The notes: a model not told the origin generated them from the letters alone. A stretch of 64,000 nt of DNA from Acidobacteriaceae bacterium (GCA_031296355.1 JARLFX010000388.1:124001-188000), one strand, 5' to 3'. Shown: positions 51,540-61,227, counted from the first letter of the stretch. Numbers and translations: made by a program.

Positions 51540-52820
51540 TCAGTGGATCATATTGATCGTGTCCTGTGTGACGGTATCGAAGGTTGTAACAGCCTTGGAG
51601 TTGGCCTCAAAGGCGCGCTGCGCGACGATAAGATCGGCAAACTCCTGTGAGATGTTGACGTTCGATCCCTCAAGAGCGCTGCTCTCAAGCGTGCCCAGGC
51701 CGCCAGAGCCCGGTATGCCAACCGTAGCCGAGCCGCTGGCCACGGTGGTTGAGTAGTCGCCATCGCCCAGCTTATCCAGCCCCTGGACATTGGTCACGTT
51801 TGCAAGTGCGATCTGCCCAACGACGTCTGTATTACCGCTGGCATAGACCACCGAAACGGTTCCATCCGAAGCGATCGTAAAGCTGCTGTAGTCGCTCGAA
51901 GTGTAGCCGTTCTGGCTGGTGCTGGTGAAGGTGGAGGTGGAGTCGACCTGGCTGATCGTAGGCGAATTGCTCGAGTCGAGCAGATTCCAGCTAATGTTGA
52001 GATCGCTAGCGCCATCGGCTAGCCCTGTAAAGGCAAGCGGAATCGACGAGATATCTCCCGTTGCCGTGCCCACGGTGGAAGTAACGCCGCCCGTAGTGAC
52101 CGACGTGAGCACACCGCTGGAATCGAATGTGAGGGTGCCTGTAATAGGGGTCGACGTTCCAGACGTGTAGTCGGTGGCCGGAAGCTCCGCCGAATAGCTC
52201 CATGTGTTGGCCGCGGTCTGCGTGTACGTGATCGTGACAACATGCGACTGACCGAGAGAGTCGTACACCGTGACCGTTCCAGGATAGCTTGTGCCCGTGG
52301 TGTCCGCAGAGTCGAGATTGCCGGTGAGGCTCAACGTTGTTGTGGCTTGCGGCTGCTGCACAGTTCCCACCGGAATCGTAATAGCCGTCAGCGCGGAACT
52401 CGTGCTGACTGTTCCGTTGGTCGCCGGATAGCCCATTACCGAGAGGCCGTTTGAGGTGACAAGCTCACCCGCGCTGGTAAGGGTAAAGTTTCCCGCTCGT
52501 GTGTATTCATAACCGCCGCTTCCGTTGTCGACAACGAAGAATCCCTCGTCGCCGGCGATGGCCACATCGGTATCGACTCCTGTCGAACTGATCGATCCGC
52601 GAGTGAAATCCGTGGTATTCGTTGAGACCTGCACACCGGCGCCGACCTGGATCGGATCTCCGGCCCCCGTATCGCCGTACGCTTGATAGAAGAGGTCGGA
52701 GAACTGTGTGGTTTGTGCCTTGAAGGCGGTTGTATTCATGTTCGCCAGGTTGTTGGCGATCGTGTTCAGTGCGGTTGTGTCGGCTTTAAGGCCTGTCAGC
52801 GGAATGGAGAAACTAGCCAT
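51540..52820 (-). CDS. flgE: Flagellar hook protein FlgE
   Basis: 426 residues. The N-terminal rod motif 'LTGLKADTTALNTIANNLAN' and 'NMNTTAFKAQTTQFSDLFYQ' and the C-terminal 'FADLIVAQRAFEANSKAVTT' form the coiled-coil D0 domain shared by flagellar axial proteins. The middle, about 75-350, is Thr/Ser-rich D1/D2 hook sequence ('AIAGDEGFFVVDNGSGGYEY'). It is exported through the flagellar type III system and polymerises into the hook. Last gene before the terminator at 51485. Confidence 0.93.
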   Translation of the reverse strand: MASFSIPLTGLKADTTALNTIANNLANMNTTAFKAQTTQFSDLFYQAYGDTGAGDPIQVGAGVQVSTNTTDFTRGSISSTGVDTDVAIAGDEGFFVVDNGSGGYEYTRAGNFTLTSAGELVTSNGLSVMGYPATNGTVSTSSALTAITIPVGTVQQPQATTTLSLTGNLDSADTTGTSYPGTVTVYDSLGQSHVVTITYTQTAANTWSYSAELPATDYTSGTSTPITGTLTFDSSGVLTSVTTGGVTSTVGTATGDISSIPLAFTGLADGASDLNISWNLLDSSNSPTISQVDSTSTFTSTSQNGYTSSDYSSFTIASDGTVSVVYASGNTDVVGQIALANVTNVQGLDKLGDGDYSTTVASGSATVGIPGSGGLGTLESSALEGSNVNISQEFADLIVAQRAFEANSKAVTTFDTVTQDTINMIH

Positions 52821-52922
52821 GGAGAGCGCTCCTGTTGTGCATATCAGTAGTGGCAGGCCTCGCCGGCCGGCGGTTTCGGGGCCCTGCCCTCAGCATTTCA
52901 TCGAGGGCTTTGCGTGAATCGA

Positions 52923-53426
52923 TCATGAGCGCGGCGAACTGAGCGCGGAGGCGACACGCTGCGCGGCAGCGTTAGCCTGCGGGACGTTCAGGTTCCCCGA
53001 TGTGGTGCGGGAAGCGTTCTGCGCGGCGGAAGTTGCAGTCCCGGCTGCACTGGATATAGCATTCGCGGCCGCGGATTGCGTGCTGGACGACTGCGCACTG
53101 CTGCTGGTGGTTGTTGTAGTCGATCCATACTCATCGGTCAGCGTCTGGTTGATCGAAATCAACTGCTCCAGGCTGTTCACACCAACCAACTGATTCACGT
53201 ACTCGTTCGGATCGTTGGTAGCGGTCGGATCCTGATTCTGCAACTCCGTCACGAGCAGCGTAAGAAAATCGCTCGCGGTAATCGTGGCAGAACTATCCGT
53301 GCTCGAGGTCGAACTGGAACTGGACGATGAACTCGAGTCCGTCGCAGCTTTCACGGACGAGTTCGCCGTGGACGACAGCAGCGACGACATTGCGGCCTGA
53401 TGATTCAGAATGCTTGATGTTGCCAT
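52923..53426 (-). CDS. flgD: Hook-capping protein FlgD, short form
   Basis: 167 residues from the ATG at 53426, with GGAGGGGGAG upstream. The FlgD core is 'ITASDFLTLLVTELQNQDP' followed by 'DPNEYVNQLVGVNSLEQLIS', matching the usual D-F-L-x-L-L-x-Q-L-x-x-Q-D-P block. It is flanked by Ser/Thr-rich stretches. FlgD proteins are usually over 200 residues with an FlgD-Ig/Tudor-like C-terminal half; here that half is replaced by about 75 low-complexity residues. It is needed for hook assembly and lies between fliK and flgE. Confidence 0.87.
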   Translation of the reverse strand: MATSSILNHQAAMSSLLSSTANSSVKAATDSSSSSSSSSTSSTDSSATITASDFLTLLVTELQNQDPTATNDPNEYVNQLVGVNSLEQLISINQTLTDEYGSTTTTTSSSAQSSSTQSAAANAISSAAGTATSAAQNASRTTSGNLNVPQANAAAQRVASALSSPRS

Positions 53427-53488
53427 ACTCCCCCTCCAAATCAAGTGCGCGATCAACTACGCGAATTGAGCGCCTGCCCGCGGAACAC

Positions 53489-55357
53489 TTAGGCAAGCAC
53501 TGAGATATACTGCCCACCGCCCTCAACGCCCGTGGACCATGTTGCGTCCATGACCGTATCCGTGCGTGAAGACGAAGTTGAAACTGCGCCGACAACTTGC
53601 TCGGCGTTGGAACTCCATGTTTGCCGGCTGGAATCCTGGCCGGCCTGAGAGTTTGTTCCCTGATCCAGGACAAATCCAGAAGAGCCTGCTTCCGGCGAAG
53701 CGATCGTCAGTGAGTCCACCGGCGTGCGATGCTCGGCAAGATAGCTGTTTAAGCTCGCCAAATGCGTTCCGAGAGACTGCGCCGCGTCTTGCGATACAGG
53801 CACCACGGTAGCGTGCAGACCGCTGGCATCCTGCTGCGCGCGCACACTTACCCATCCCAGCACCGGATCTTGATATCCAGCCTCGGCTGAGTGCGCGTTG
53901 GTGCGCGTCCACGTCGGTGCCGATGCCGTATCGGCTGAGTCCAGAGCCGCGAACGTGGCCTGCGCCGTGCCCTCGCTCCTTCCGCTGACGCTGGAGATCG
54001 CCGCAGTTTGGTCGTTGGTCGCATCGCCGTGCGTCGAATTCACGCCCGTATCGCGCACCATGGACGCAGCCGCGATCTCCGTCCCTGTCGCGGTCGACGC
54101 GTTTGTGGCGGCAACGCTGGCGGTCTGAGTCGACGTGGTATGGACGCTGGTGTCGTGTGTCGCGCTGCGCGTCAACGTATGCGTGCCAACCGAGGTTGCC
54201 ACAGTCGCGTCATCCAAGTCCGACGTAGCATCTTGCGCGGAAGACGCCTGCACGTTGTTCTCGAGCTGTGCTGAATTTGCTGATACGGTAGACGCGGATG
54301 TTGTCGCAGGCTGGGCTGCATGGACGGTGGAACTCGCAGACAAAGCAGATACCGGTGTCGCAGTCTTTGCTGCCGAAGGCGTCGCAGCCGGCGTCTGCGG
54401 CGCTGAAGTTGAGGCGGATTGCGCATCGACCACCACCGTGGCGGCATCCGTTGTCGATGTTGCCGAACCCACTTGCACGGAACTCGCCACGCCTTGCGAT
54501 TCTCGTTGCGCTGTGCGTGCTTGAAGCTGCGTGGAAGAGGTTGGCGCGGATGCCAGCAAGGTCTGCGGCGATGCGACAGAGGCACTTGTGGTCGCGGACA
54601 CGGCAGCGGCGAATGTCGTTGCGCTTGTGTTCGCGTCCGTGGCTGCATCTGCACTCAAAGCGGCTGCGGTTGGCGCGGACTCTGCGCTCTGCGCAGCCAG
54701 CACTACGGACGCGGAGCTGGCCTCGTCGGTGGAAGATGCAATCGCCGCAACCTGGCTATCGGAGGATGAGGCAACTGTCGTGGCGTTGCTCTGCGACTGC
54801 ACCGGCGTTGCCGTTGGCGTTACCGCGACTGCTGCCTGGCTGGCAAGCTGCGCGGCGAGTGCTGCATTGGAAGCCGTTCCATCGCTCGTGCTCACGGCCT
54901 GCGTCGAAACATCTTTGTTCTTATCTCCATCCGCTGCTGCCTGCTTCTTGCTGCCGCGCGCTGCGGACGCATCTGTCTTCTGAAGCACGGTGAGTGAATC
55001 GACCTGTTCCGTGTCCGTCGTCGCCAAAGATGCTGCCTTTGCGGATGTCGCCGCCGAGGATGCATTTGCGCCACTGGCCGTCAGCGACGCGTCAAGCGCG
55101 GCTGCGGTCGCATCGCCGCCCTCTTCAGCGGCCGTTGATGAGTGAATTCCCATGGAGGCCAGCAGCGTCTTCCAGGCAGCGGCAGCTCCGTCTACAACTT
55201 TCGACTGCGACGACGATGTGGATGTGGATGCAGAGGCCGTCGTCGATTGTTCTGCACCAACGGATTCATCCGTCACGGAGCTGGAAGCCGCACCTGCACC
55301 TTGAGCAGAAATGAGTTGAGCAGTACCCGCCACCGCGACTCCAGGAACCATTGTCAT
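53489..55357 (-). CDS. fliK: Flagellar hook-length control protein FliK
   Basis: About 622 residues from the ATG at 55357 (55351 is also possible). Most is Ala/Ser/Thr low-complexity sequence, as expected for the ruler part of FliK. The C-terminal Flg_hook domain is near 'VSVRAQQDASGLHATVVPV', then 'LGTHLASLNSYLAEHRTPVD'. It sets hook length and switches export specificity. No ribosome-binding site is evident before either ATG. It sits between fliJ and flgD, a standard location. Confidence 0.85.
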   Translation of the reverse strand: MTMVPGVAVAGTAQLISAQGAGAASSSVTDESVGAEQSTTASASTSTSSSQSKVVDGAAAAWKTLLASMGIHSSTAAEEGGDATAAALDASLTASGANASSAATSAKAASLATTDTEQVDSLTVLQKTDASAARGSKKQAAADGDKNKDVSTQAVSTSDGTASNAALAAQLASQAAVAVTPTATPVQSQSNATTVASSSDSQVAAIASSTDEASSASVVLAAQSAESAPTAAALSADAATDANTSATTFAAAVSATTSASVASPQTLLASAPTSSTQLQARTAQRESQGVASSVQVGSATSTTDAATVVVDAQSASTSAPQTPAATPSAAKTATPVSALSASSTVHAAQPATTSASTVSANSAQLENNVQASSAQDATSDLDDATVATSVGTHTLTRSATHDTSVHTTSTQTASVAATNASTATGTEIAAASMVRDTGVNSTHGDATNDQTAAISSVSGRSEGTAQATFAALDSADTASAPTWTRTNAHSAEAGYQDPVLGWVSVRAQQDASGLHATVVPVSQDAAQSLGTHLASLNSYLAEHRTPVDSLTIASPEAGSSGFVLDQGTNSQAGQDSSRQTWSSNAEQVVGAVSTSSSRTDTVMDATWSTGVEGGGQYISVLA

Positions 55358-55370
55358 GTTGGAATGAAGT

Positions 55371-55387
55371 AGCAGCCTGTTTGCCAA
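55371..55387 (-). promoter_or_regulatory. Possible sigma-54 promoter before fliK
   Basis: On the minus strand TTGGCAAACAGGCTGCT has GG and GC 10 bp apart, with TGGCA and CTGCT boxes close to the RpoN consensus. A start site would fall about 3-10 nt before the fliK ATG, implying a nearly leaderless mRNA, which fits the lack of a ribosome-binding site but lowers confidence. Confidence 0.35.
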
Positions 55388-55495
55388 ACAACGGAGAGCC
55401 ATCCTTAGAGCGATGTCAGAATGCCCACCCGAAGGCAACCTTGCGAAACGCTCCGCGCGTCGGGAGATGCATGGATCCTGATGACTTAGGGCATA

Positions 55496-55933
55496 TCAGT
55501 GTTTGCGCGCAGCACGCGCGCGGTGCCAGTCGTCCAAGTTCTGCTGCCCCTTGCGAAGATCCTCCAGCCGGTCGCGCGCCTCGGCTTCCTCGATTAGCGT
55601 CTCTGCTTGCCTGCGTTCAACGCGCACCGACAGATACGCCTTGCGCAGATCGTTCACGCGCTGTAGAGCTTCTTCCACACTTGCTTCCAGCCAATCGGCG
55701 CGGCGTTGCGCGGCGCGCATCTCTTCGATTCCGGCGGCGCGATCCGCCACTTCGCCAGTTTGCACGCTGGCGATGATCAGACGGCGGCCTTCGCGGCCAC
55801 GCTCTCGTGCGCCCTGTTGCGCGGCTTGCAGCACATGCAGATCGGAGAGCGCCGCTTCCAGCGCGAGCCGTTGTTGCTCTTCTTCAAGCTCGCGCACCCG
55901 GCGCAGACGGCGTAGAACGCGCGAGACAGCCAT
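55496..55933 (-). CDS. fliJ: Flagellar export protein FliJ-like
   Basis: 145 residues, almost entirely charged alpha-helix with heptad-like pattern ('RVLRRLRRVRELEEEQQRLA', 'RRADWLEASVEEALQRV'). This antiparallel coiled coil and its place directly after fliI (3 bp) identify it as FliJ, the export-gate chaperone that works with the FliI ATPase. The sequence itself is poorly conserved in the family, so the call depends on context and structure. Confidence 0.82.
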   Translation of the reverse strand: MAVSRVLRRLRRVRELEEEQQRLALEAALSDLHVLQAAQQGARERGREGRRLIIASVQTGEVADRAAGIEEMRAAQRRADWLEASVEEALQRVNDLRKAYLSVRVERRQAETLIEEAEARDRLEDLRKGQQNLDDWHRARAARKH

Positions 55934-55936
55934 GCG

Positions 55937-57250
55937 CTACACCTCGGCGGCAAGCGCTGCCAACCGCTGCAGGGCATCCTCGTAGCTTACGTGCTCGGAC
56001 GCAGACTGCGTGAGGTAACCGCGCAGCGCGTTGCGCGCGCGCAGAGCGCGATCCAGATCCGGGTCCGATCCTGCTTTGTAGGCGCCGATCCTCACCAGAT
56101 CTTCGGAACGCGCATAGACAGCCATGAGACGGCGCAGCAGCGCGGCCTGCTCTCCGTGCTCGGGACGCACCACGGAGGGCATCAGGCGGCTGATCGAATC
56201 GAGGATCTCGATGGGTGGATACCAACCTTCGGCGGCAAGCGCGCGAGACAGAACGACGTGACCGTCCAGCAAGGATCGAACCGCGTCGACAAGTGGATCC
56301 TGCTGATCGTCGCCCTCCATCAAGACGGTGTAGAACGCCGTAATGGAACCAACGGGAAAGCTGCCTGTCCGTTCAATAAGCTTGGCCAGACGCGTGAAGA
56401 CGGAGGGCGTGTAGCCTTTCGCCGTCGGCGGCTCACCGGCGGCGAGACCGATCTCTCGCGCGGCCATGGCAAAGCGTGTGAGTGAGTCGAGAACAAGCAA
56501 TACGTGCTTTCCCTGCCCTGCGAAATACTCGGCGACGGTGGTGGCCGCAAGTGCGGCTCTCATGCGCATCACCGGCGATTGATCGGAGGTGGAAACGAGA
56601 ACGACCGAGCGCGTGCGGCCCTCCGCGCCCAGCGCGTCTTCAAGGAACTCTCCCACTTCGCGGCCGCGCTCCCCCACCAGACCAACCACGTTCACGTCGG
56701 CCTCCGTATTGCGGGTCATCATGCCGATCAGCGTGCTCTTGCCGACGCCGGAACCGCCGAAGATACCGACACGCTGCCCGCGGCCCACCGTGAGCATTCC
56801 GTCCAGTGCGCGAATGCCGGTACCGAGAGGCGTGCGAATCGGCACGCGCTCCAGAGGCGAGCGTACCGTGCCATCCAACGTACGGGTCTCCGCCGTGATG
56901 GGAGCCTGGCCGCCATCGATGGGATCGCCGGTTGCATTCAGCACTCGACCCATCAGCCCGGGGCCGACTTCGATCTCCGGATGCACACCGAGAGCAGCAA
57001 CCGTGTCGCCGAAGCGAATGCCCTCCGTGGTTTCAACCGGCATGGACAGCACGTTGGTGCCGCGGAAGCCGATGACCTCGGCGGCATGGGCAATGCCGAA
57101 GCGATCGAGAATCTCGCAGCACTCGCCGACCGAGGCGAGCGGACCGGAAGATTCGACCGTCTGCCCGACCGACTCCATCACCTGGCCGCACCATCGCCAC
57201 GGCTGCGTGCGCTGTACACGCGCAAAGTAGCGCCCAAGAACTTGACTCAT
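55937..57250 (-). CDS. fliI: Flagellum-specific ATPase FliI
   Basis: 437 residues from the ATG at 57250, which overlaps the fliH stop (ATGA). Walker A is 'GIFGGSGVGKSTL' and Walker B 'VLLVLDSLTRFAMAAREIGL', with 'GEPPTAKGYTPSVF', the signature of type III secretion and F1-related ATPases. It energises export of rod and hook proteins. The in-frame region above the ATG reads as antisense-like sequence and is not included. Confidence 0.95.
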   Translation of the reverse strand: MSQVLGRYFARVQRTQPWRWCGQVMESVGQTVESSGPLASVGECCEILDRFGIAHAAEVIGFRGTNVLSMPVETTEGIRFGDTVAALGVHPEIEVGPGLMGRVLNATGDPIDGGQAPITAETRTLDGTVRSPLERVPIRTPLGTGIRALDGMLTVGRGQRVGIFGGSGVGKSTLIGMMTRNTEADVNVVGLVGERGREVGEFLEDALGAEGRTRSVVLVSTSDQSPVMRMRAALAATTVAEYFAGQGKHVLLVLDSLTRFAMAAREIGLAAGEPPTAKGYTPSVFTRLAKLIERTGSFPVGSITAFYTVLMEGDDQQDPLVDAVRSLLDGHVVLSRALAAEGWYPPIEILDSISRLMPSVVRPEHGEQAALLRRLMAVYARSEDLVRIGAYKAGSDPDLDRALRARNALRGYLTQSASEHVSYEDALQRLAALAAEV

Positions 57251-57981
57251 GCTGTTTGCTCGCCGGAGGTTTTTCCGGTAGCGCCCGCGGAGACAGAACG
57301 CTGTCCGGCGCGATCGAAGAAGCCACGCTCGATCTCGGAAAGCTGCGAACGAATGCCAAGGTCGACGGTGCCGACCGTGGTCTCGATCATGCAGTCGCCC
57401 ATGCGCATCCCTTCGCCTGCCTCGACGACTGGTTTGACCGTGAGATTGGGAAGATGCGCAATGGACTCGCGCCACAGATCCAGCTCGGCAGCGGGCACGA
57501 GCAGTTTGACTGCGGTCGAGTTGGAGAGTTGCCCTAGCGCAACGCGCACGGCTCCCGTCAACAGCAGCGGGTCCATCTGCGCTTCGCGGCGCAGGATGCG
57601 TGCGGCAACAGCCAGAGCGAGTGAAACCACCTCATGCTCGATCGACTGAAGGTAACGCTCGCGATCTTCCGCGAAACGCTGCACAAGCTCGGCCACCTGT
57701 TCGGCGCGCCGCCTATCATCGGCCGCGCGCGCACCGGCAAGAGCTTCGCGCTCGGCCTGACGGCCTTCCTGCACGCCCTGCTGCCGTCCCGCCTCGAAAC
57801 CGTGCCGCACCTGCTCGGCTGTCTCCAGTTCCAATTGTTGACGCAGGGCTGCTTCATTGTTGGAAGCTTCGCGATGCGGGCTTGACTCCGCGGAACCAAA
57901 TCCATCCCATTCGGGCAATCCCAGAGCGTCGCTCTCCGCGTATTGAAAGAGTTCGACGGACTTGACGGTTTCTACGTTCAT
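57247..57981 (-). CDS. fliH: Flagellar assembly protein FliH
   Basis: 244 residues. The middle has the helical 'GFEAGRQQGVQEGRQAERE' with small-residue repeats typical of FliH, and the C-terminal part (about 120-225) follows the FliH/YscL pattern, with 'VSLALAVAARILRREAQMDP' and 'EGMRMGDCMIETTVGTVDLG'. It regulates and anchors FliI. ATGA overlap with fliI. Confidence 0.88.
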   Translation of the reverse strand: MNVETVKSVELFQYAESDALGLPEWDGFGSAESSPHREASNNEAALRQQLELETAEQVRHGFEAGRQQGVQEGRQAEREALAGARAADDRRRAEQVAELVQRFAEDRERYLQSIEHEVVSLALAVAARILRREAQMDPLLLTGAVRVALGQLSNSTAVKLLVPAAELDLWRESIAHLPNLTVKPVVEAGEGMRMGDCMIETTVGTVDLGIRSQLSEIERGFFDRAGQRSVSAGATGKTSGEQTA

Positions 57982-58035
57982 CGCACACCCCGCATTCGTT
58001 GTGGCCTGCCCTGGCCGCTACGCACGATCCATTGC

Positions 58036-59076
58036 TCAGGCCAGCATCTCGTCGCCTGTTTCCAGCTTGAGGATCACCTTGCCCTCCGACTCCAGTCTGC
58101 GAGCCAGATTGAGGATTTCCTGCTGAGCGGTGGCAACCTCGCGTGAGCGCACCGGTCCCAGCACTTCCATGTCTTCCTTGAGCATCTCGACGGCGCGCGA
58201 GCTCATCGCCTTGAATATCTGCGCGCGCAGCTCTTCGTTGGCTCCGCGCAACGCCAGCGCCAACTGCCGCTTGTCGACGCCGGAGACAATCTCGCGAATC
58301 GATGCGGGAGGCACGGTCACCAGATCCTCGAAGGTGAACATCAGGTTGCGAATCGCAAGCGCGAGTTCGGGCTGAGCTTCCTCGATCGTCTCAAGAATCT
58401 TTTTCGACTCCTCGGCGTTGAGGCGATTCAGCAGATCCGCAACCGCCTTGAAGCCGGAGTAGCTCTTGCGCGCCGTGTCGCCGACGCTCTCCAGACGGCG
58501 ATGCAGAATGTGCGCAACCTTCTGCGCCATCTCCGGAGAGAACTGGCGCATCTCCGCCAGGCGCTGCACCGAGACGACCTTGTGCTCCTCGCTCAAATTG
58601 TCGAGCACCAGCGAGGCGCGGCGCGGATCGAGGTGGGCAAGCACCAGCGCAATGGTTTGCGGATGCTCCGAGTCGAGCAGCTTGCCGAGCTGCTGCGGAT
58701 CGGTGCGCTGCAACTGCGCCAGGTTGCCTTGCGCCTCCTCCTGCGAGCGTTTCACGAGCGCCAGCATGTCTTCGGCGCGTTCCTTGCCGAAGGTCTCGAT
58801 CAACAGACGGCTTGCATAGTCCAGGCCGCCATGCACCATCACGTTCTGCGTCTCGAGCAGTTCCCAGAACTCTTCCACGACCTCGGCTGTGATTTCGGGT
58901 GAGACGCCGCGCAGTTCGGCCAGTTCCTCGGTCAGCCGCTGCACATCGGACTCCGGCAACGTGCGCAGAATCTCCTTGGCGATCCCCTCCCCAACGGCCA
59001 CGAGCAGAATCGCGGCTTTGCGAGTTCCGCTCATTGATGCGGAGGCTCTGCGTCTCTCGTTGTCGTTCTCGGCCAA
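58036..59076 (-). CDS. fliG: Flagellar motor switch protein FliG
   Basis: About 346 residues from a TTG at 59076, which has AGGAG 8 nt upstream; ATG codons at 59109 and 59034 are alternatives, and the family usually begins near 'SGTRKAAILLVAVGEGIAKE'. FliG_N, M and C domains follow; 'EHPQTIALVLAHLDPRRASL' marks the middle domain. The C-terminal torque helix region 'DLVTVPPASIREIVSGVDKR', 'LALALRGANEELRAQIFKAM' carries the charged residues that face the stator. It links the MS ring to the C ring. Confidence 0.92.
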   Translation of the reverse strand: MAENDNERRRASASMSGTRKAAILLVAVGEGIAKEILRTLPESDVQRLTEELAELRGVSPEITAEVVEEFWELLETQNVMVHGGLDYASRLLIETFGKERAEDMLALVKRSQEEAQGNLAQLQRTDPQQLGKLLDSEHPQTIALVLAHLDPRRASLVLDNLSEEHKVVSVQRLAEMRQFSPEMAQKVAHILHRRLESVGDTARKSYSGFKAVADLLNRLNAEESKKILETIEEAQPELALAIRNLMFTFEDLVTVPPASIREIVSGVDKRQLALALRGANEELRAQIFKAMSSRAVEMLKEDMEVLGPVRSREVATAQQEILNLARRLESEGKVILKLETGDEMLA

Positions 59077-59133
59077 CGTCTCGTCTCCTATGCGCTCGTG
59101 CGGCAACATGCGCCGATGCCGCAGGCGCGTTGT

Positions 59134-60807
59134 TTAATCGGTGTGCAGCCAGCTTTGCAGCAGTCGCGAACTCTGCGTAGGTTCCTGCTTGAGGTGCGCG
59201 GTGACCTGATCGAAAATCTCCTGCGCGCGAATGCGTTCCGGATCGAGCGCAGGCGCTTCGAGAATCGGCATTGCCGGTTGCGCAGGCACCGCCGGCAATT
59301 CCTTGGCGTCCTTGTCGCCGGCACCTTTCTTGCCTTTCTTCGCCTGTTTCTCGGGGATTCCACGCGCGCGCCGCACAGCCGGCCGCACGCCGAGCATGAG
59401 CACCAGCAACAAACCCAGAAGCAGCGCTGCATACTTGATCAATTCGGGCGATCCAACCACTACGCTCCACACCTTGGCAGGCAACGATGGCGGGGTCGCC
59501 GCGCGATTGCCGTCGAAAGCGATGTCCTGCACGGTCACCACGTCGCCGCGCTGCTGATCGTAACCGATCGACGCCTGCGCGAGCGCGGTGAGGTTGCGCA
59601 GCGCATCGGGCGACCACGGCTGATACTGCGCCGGCGAGTTTTTGGTGGCCGCGCGCAATAGCCGATCGTTGACGACGATGGCCGCCGTCATGCGGCGTAC
59701 GCGGCCCGGCTGCACCACCGAGTGCTTCACGGTCTTCGATACGCCGTAGGTTCCTGCCTCGGAGCTGGAAGTCTCCGGCCCGCTCGTCAGCTTCGGATAC
59801 ACCGGAAGCTGTTGCGCATTGGTATTCGGCGCATTCGATGCGGCTCCGGGAACGCCCGCGGCGACCGGCTGCTGCCCGACCGTTTGCTGCGCACGCTGCA
59901 TGGTCAGCGTGGCCGACTGGTCGGGATCGTAGGTCTCATCGGTCTGGTCGGTAGCGGCCTGGTCGTAGTCGAGCGCGACGGAGACGCGCACATTGCCCGC
60001 GCCGGTGACCGGCTCCAGGGTCGAGGCGATCTTCTGCTCCAGCACCTGCTCGGCGCTCAGACGCAATGCCTCGTCGGTCTTCGGTCCCAGTTGCAGACGA
60101 CCAGCCGCATCCACCAGCACCACGCGATCCGGCGACAAGCCATCGACCGCCGAGGCCACCAGGTTGCGGATCGATTCCGCTTCGCCATCGGCCAGACCGG
60201 CATGGCGCAGCTTGAGGACCACCGACGCTTTCGCGGGCCGCGCCTCGTCGCGAAACAGCGAGTCGTGCGGAAGCACCAGATCCACGCGCGCCGATTCGAT
60301 ATCGCTGAGCGTGCCGATGGTGTGCTCGAGTTCCCCTTCCAGGGCGCGCTGATAGTTCACGCGCTCATCGAACTCCGAGCCTACCCAGTTTGGCTTGTCG
60401 AAGAGTTCGAAGCCCAGCTTGCCGCTCTTCACCGCGCCCTTGGCCGCCGTGGCCAGACGCGCCTTGTCGAGCTGCGTCGAGGGCACCAGCAGCGACGTGC
60501 CGTTTTCAGCGACCTGGTAAGGAATCTGCGCCTGGTTCAGCGTGATGGCCATCTGCCGCGCTTCGTCCGGCTCCATGCCGCCGTAGAGCGTGCGCCAGTC
60601 CGTGCGCAGGCCATACCAGGCAAGAGCGATGAGCAGAGCGGCGAGCATTCCCGCCGAGGCCATGGCCCAGCGGCGCTGCCCGGCCTGTAGTCCGGCCCAG
60701 TGCACGCGAGCGCGCGTCCATGCCGCTTGCAGCCCGGCGGTGAGCTGGTTGGCAGCCCCAGCCGCTGGCGGCGGGGTCTTCTCCATCTGTGTCGTTGTCG
60801 TAGCCAT
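59134..60807 (-). CDS. fliF: Flagellar MS-ring protein FliF
   Basis: 557 residues. A transmembrane helix at about 47-66 ('WAMASAGMLAALLIALAWYG') and a second near 440-460 frame the periplasmic ring-building domains. Typical blocks are 'LYGGMEPDEARQMAITLNQ' and 'QIPYQVAENGTSLLVPS' and 'VLVDAAGRLQL'. The C-terminal cytoplasmic tail (about 500-557), which binds FliG, is present. It is the base on which the rod and the export gate assemble. Confidence 0.94.
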   Translation of the reverse strand: MATTTTQMEKTPPPAAGAANQLTAGLQAAWTRARVHWAGLQAGQRRWAMASAGMLAALLIALAWYGLRTDWRTLYGGMEPDEARQMAITLNQAQIPYQVAENGTSLLVPSTQLDKARLATAAKGAVKSGKLGFELFDKPNWVGSEFDERVNYQRALEGELEHTIGTLSDIESARVDLVLPHDSLFRDEARPAKASVVLKLRHAGLADGEAESIRNLVASAVDGLSPDRVVLVDAAGRLQLGPKTDEALRLSAEQVLEQKIASTLEPVTGAGNVRVSVALDYDQAATDQTDETYDPDQSATLTMQRAQQTVGQQPVAAGVPGAASNAPNTNAQQLPVYPKLTSGPETSSSEAGTYGVSKTVKHSVVQPGRVRRMTAAIVVNDRLLRAATKNSPAQYQPWSPDALRNLTALAQASIGYDQQRGDVVTVQDIAFDGNRAATPPSLPAKVWSVVVGSPELIKYAALLLGLLLVLMLGVRPAVRRARGIPEKQAKKGKKGAGDKDAKELPAVPAQPAMPILEAPALDPERIRAQEIFDQVTAHLKQEPTQSSRLLQSWLHTD

Positions 60808-60833
60808 CGTTCCGGTCGATCAGAGACTTCCTG

Positions 60834-61148
60834 TTAGAACTGCATTCCCATGACGCTCTGATACGCCTGGACAGCCTTGTTCCGCACAGACAGAGCCAGC
60901 TCGAAGGCCATCGACGCCTTCTGCGTGGCGATCATCGCCTGATGCACGTCGACACCCGTACCGGTCATCAACCCATCGACCGCGGTGCGCGCTTGCGTTT
61001 CCAACGTGTCGACTTGACCGACGGCATCGCTCAGCAAATCGCCGAAGGGCGTAGCGGCGGCCGTCGCGCCTGAACTGAAGACGCTCTGCGTTTGTGTCGC
61101 GCTTGCGGCGGTGCTTGCCGCCGAAGTAATTGCGGAAATCCCACTCAT
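60834..61148 (-). CDS. fliE: Flagellar hook-basal body protein FliE
   Basis: 104 residues from the ATG at 61148, with GGAGGGG upstream. FliE signature at the C-terminus: 'VDVHQAMIATQKASMAFELA', then 'VRNKAVQAYQSVMGMQF'. It joins the MS ring to the proximal rod. 26 bp before fliF. Confidence 0.93.
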   Translation of the reverse strand: MSGISAITSAASTAASATQTQSVFSSGATAAATPFGDLLSDAVGQVDTLETQARTAVDGLMTGTGVDVHQAMIATQKASMAFELALSVRNKAVQAYQSVMGMQF

Positions 61149-61227
61149 AACCGTCTGCCCCTCCACGAGCTGCCTGCTGTTTGGCAACGGAGCCTGCTTC
61201 TATCTTCAAGTTCAACCAAGGCTGTTG

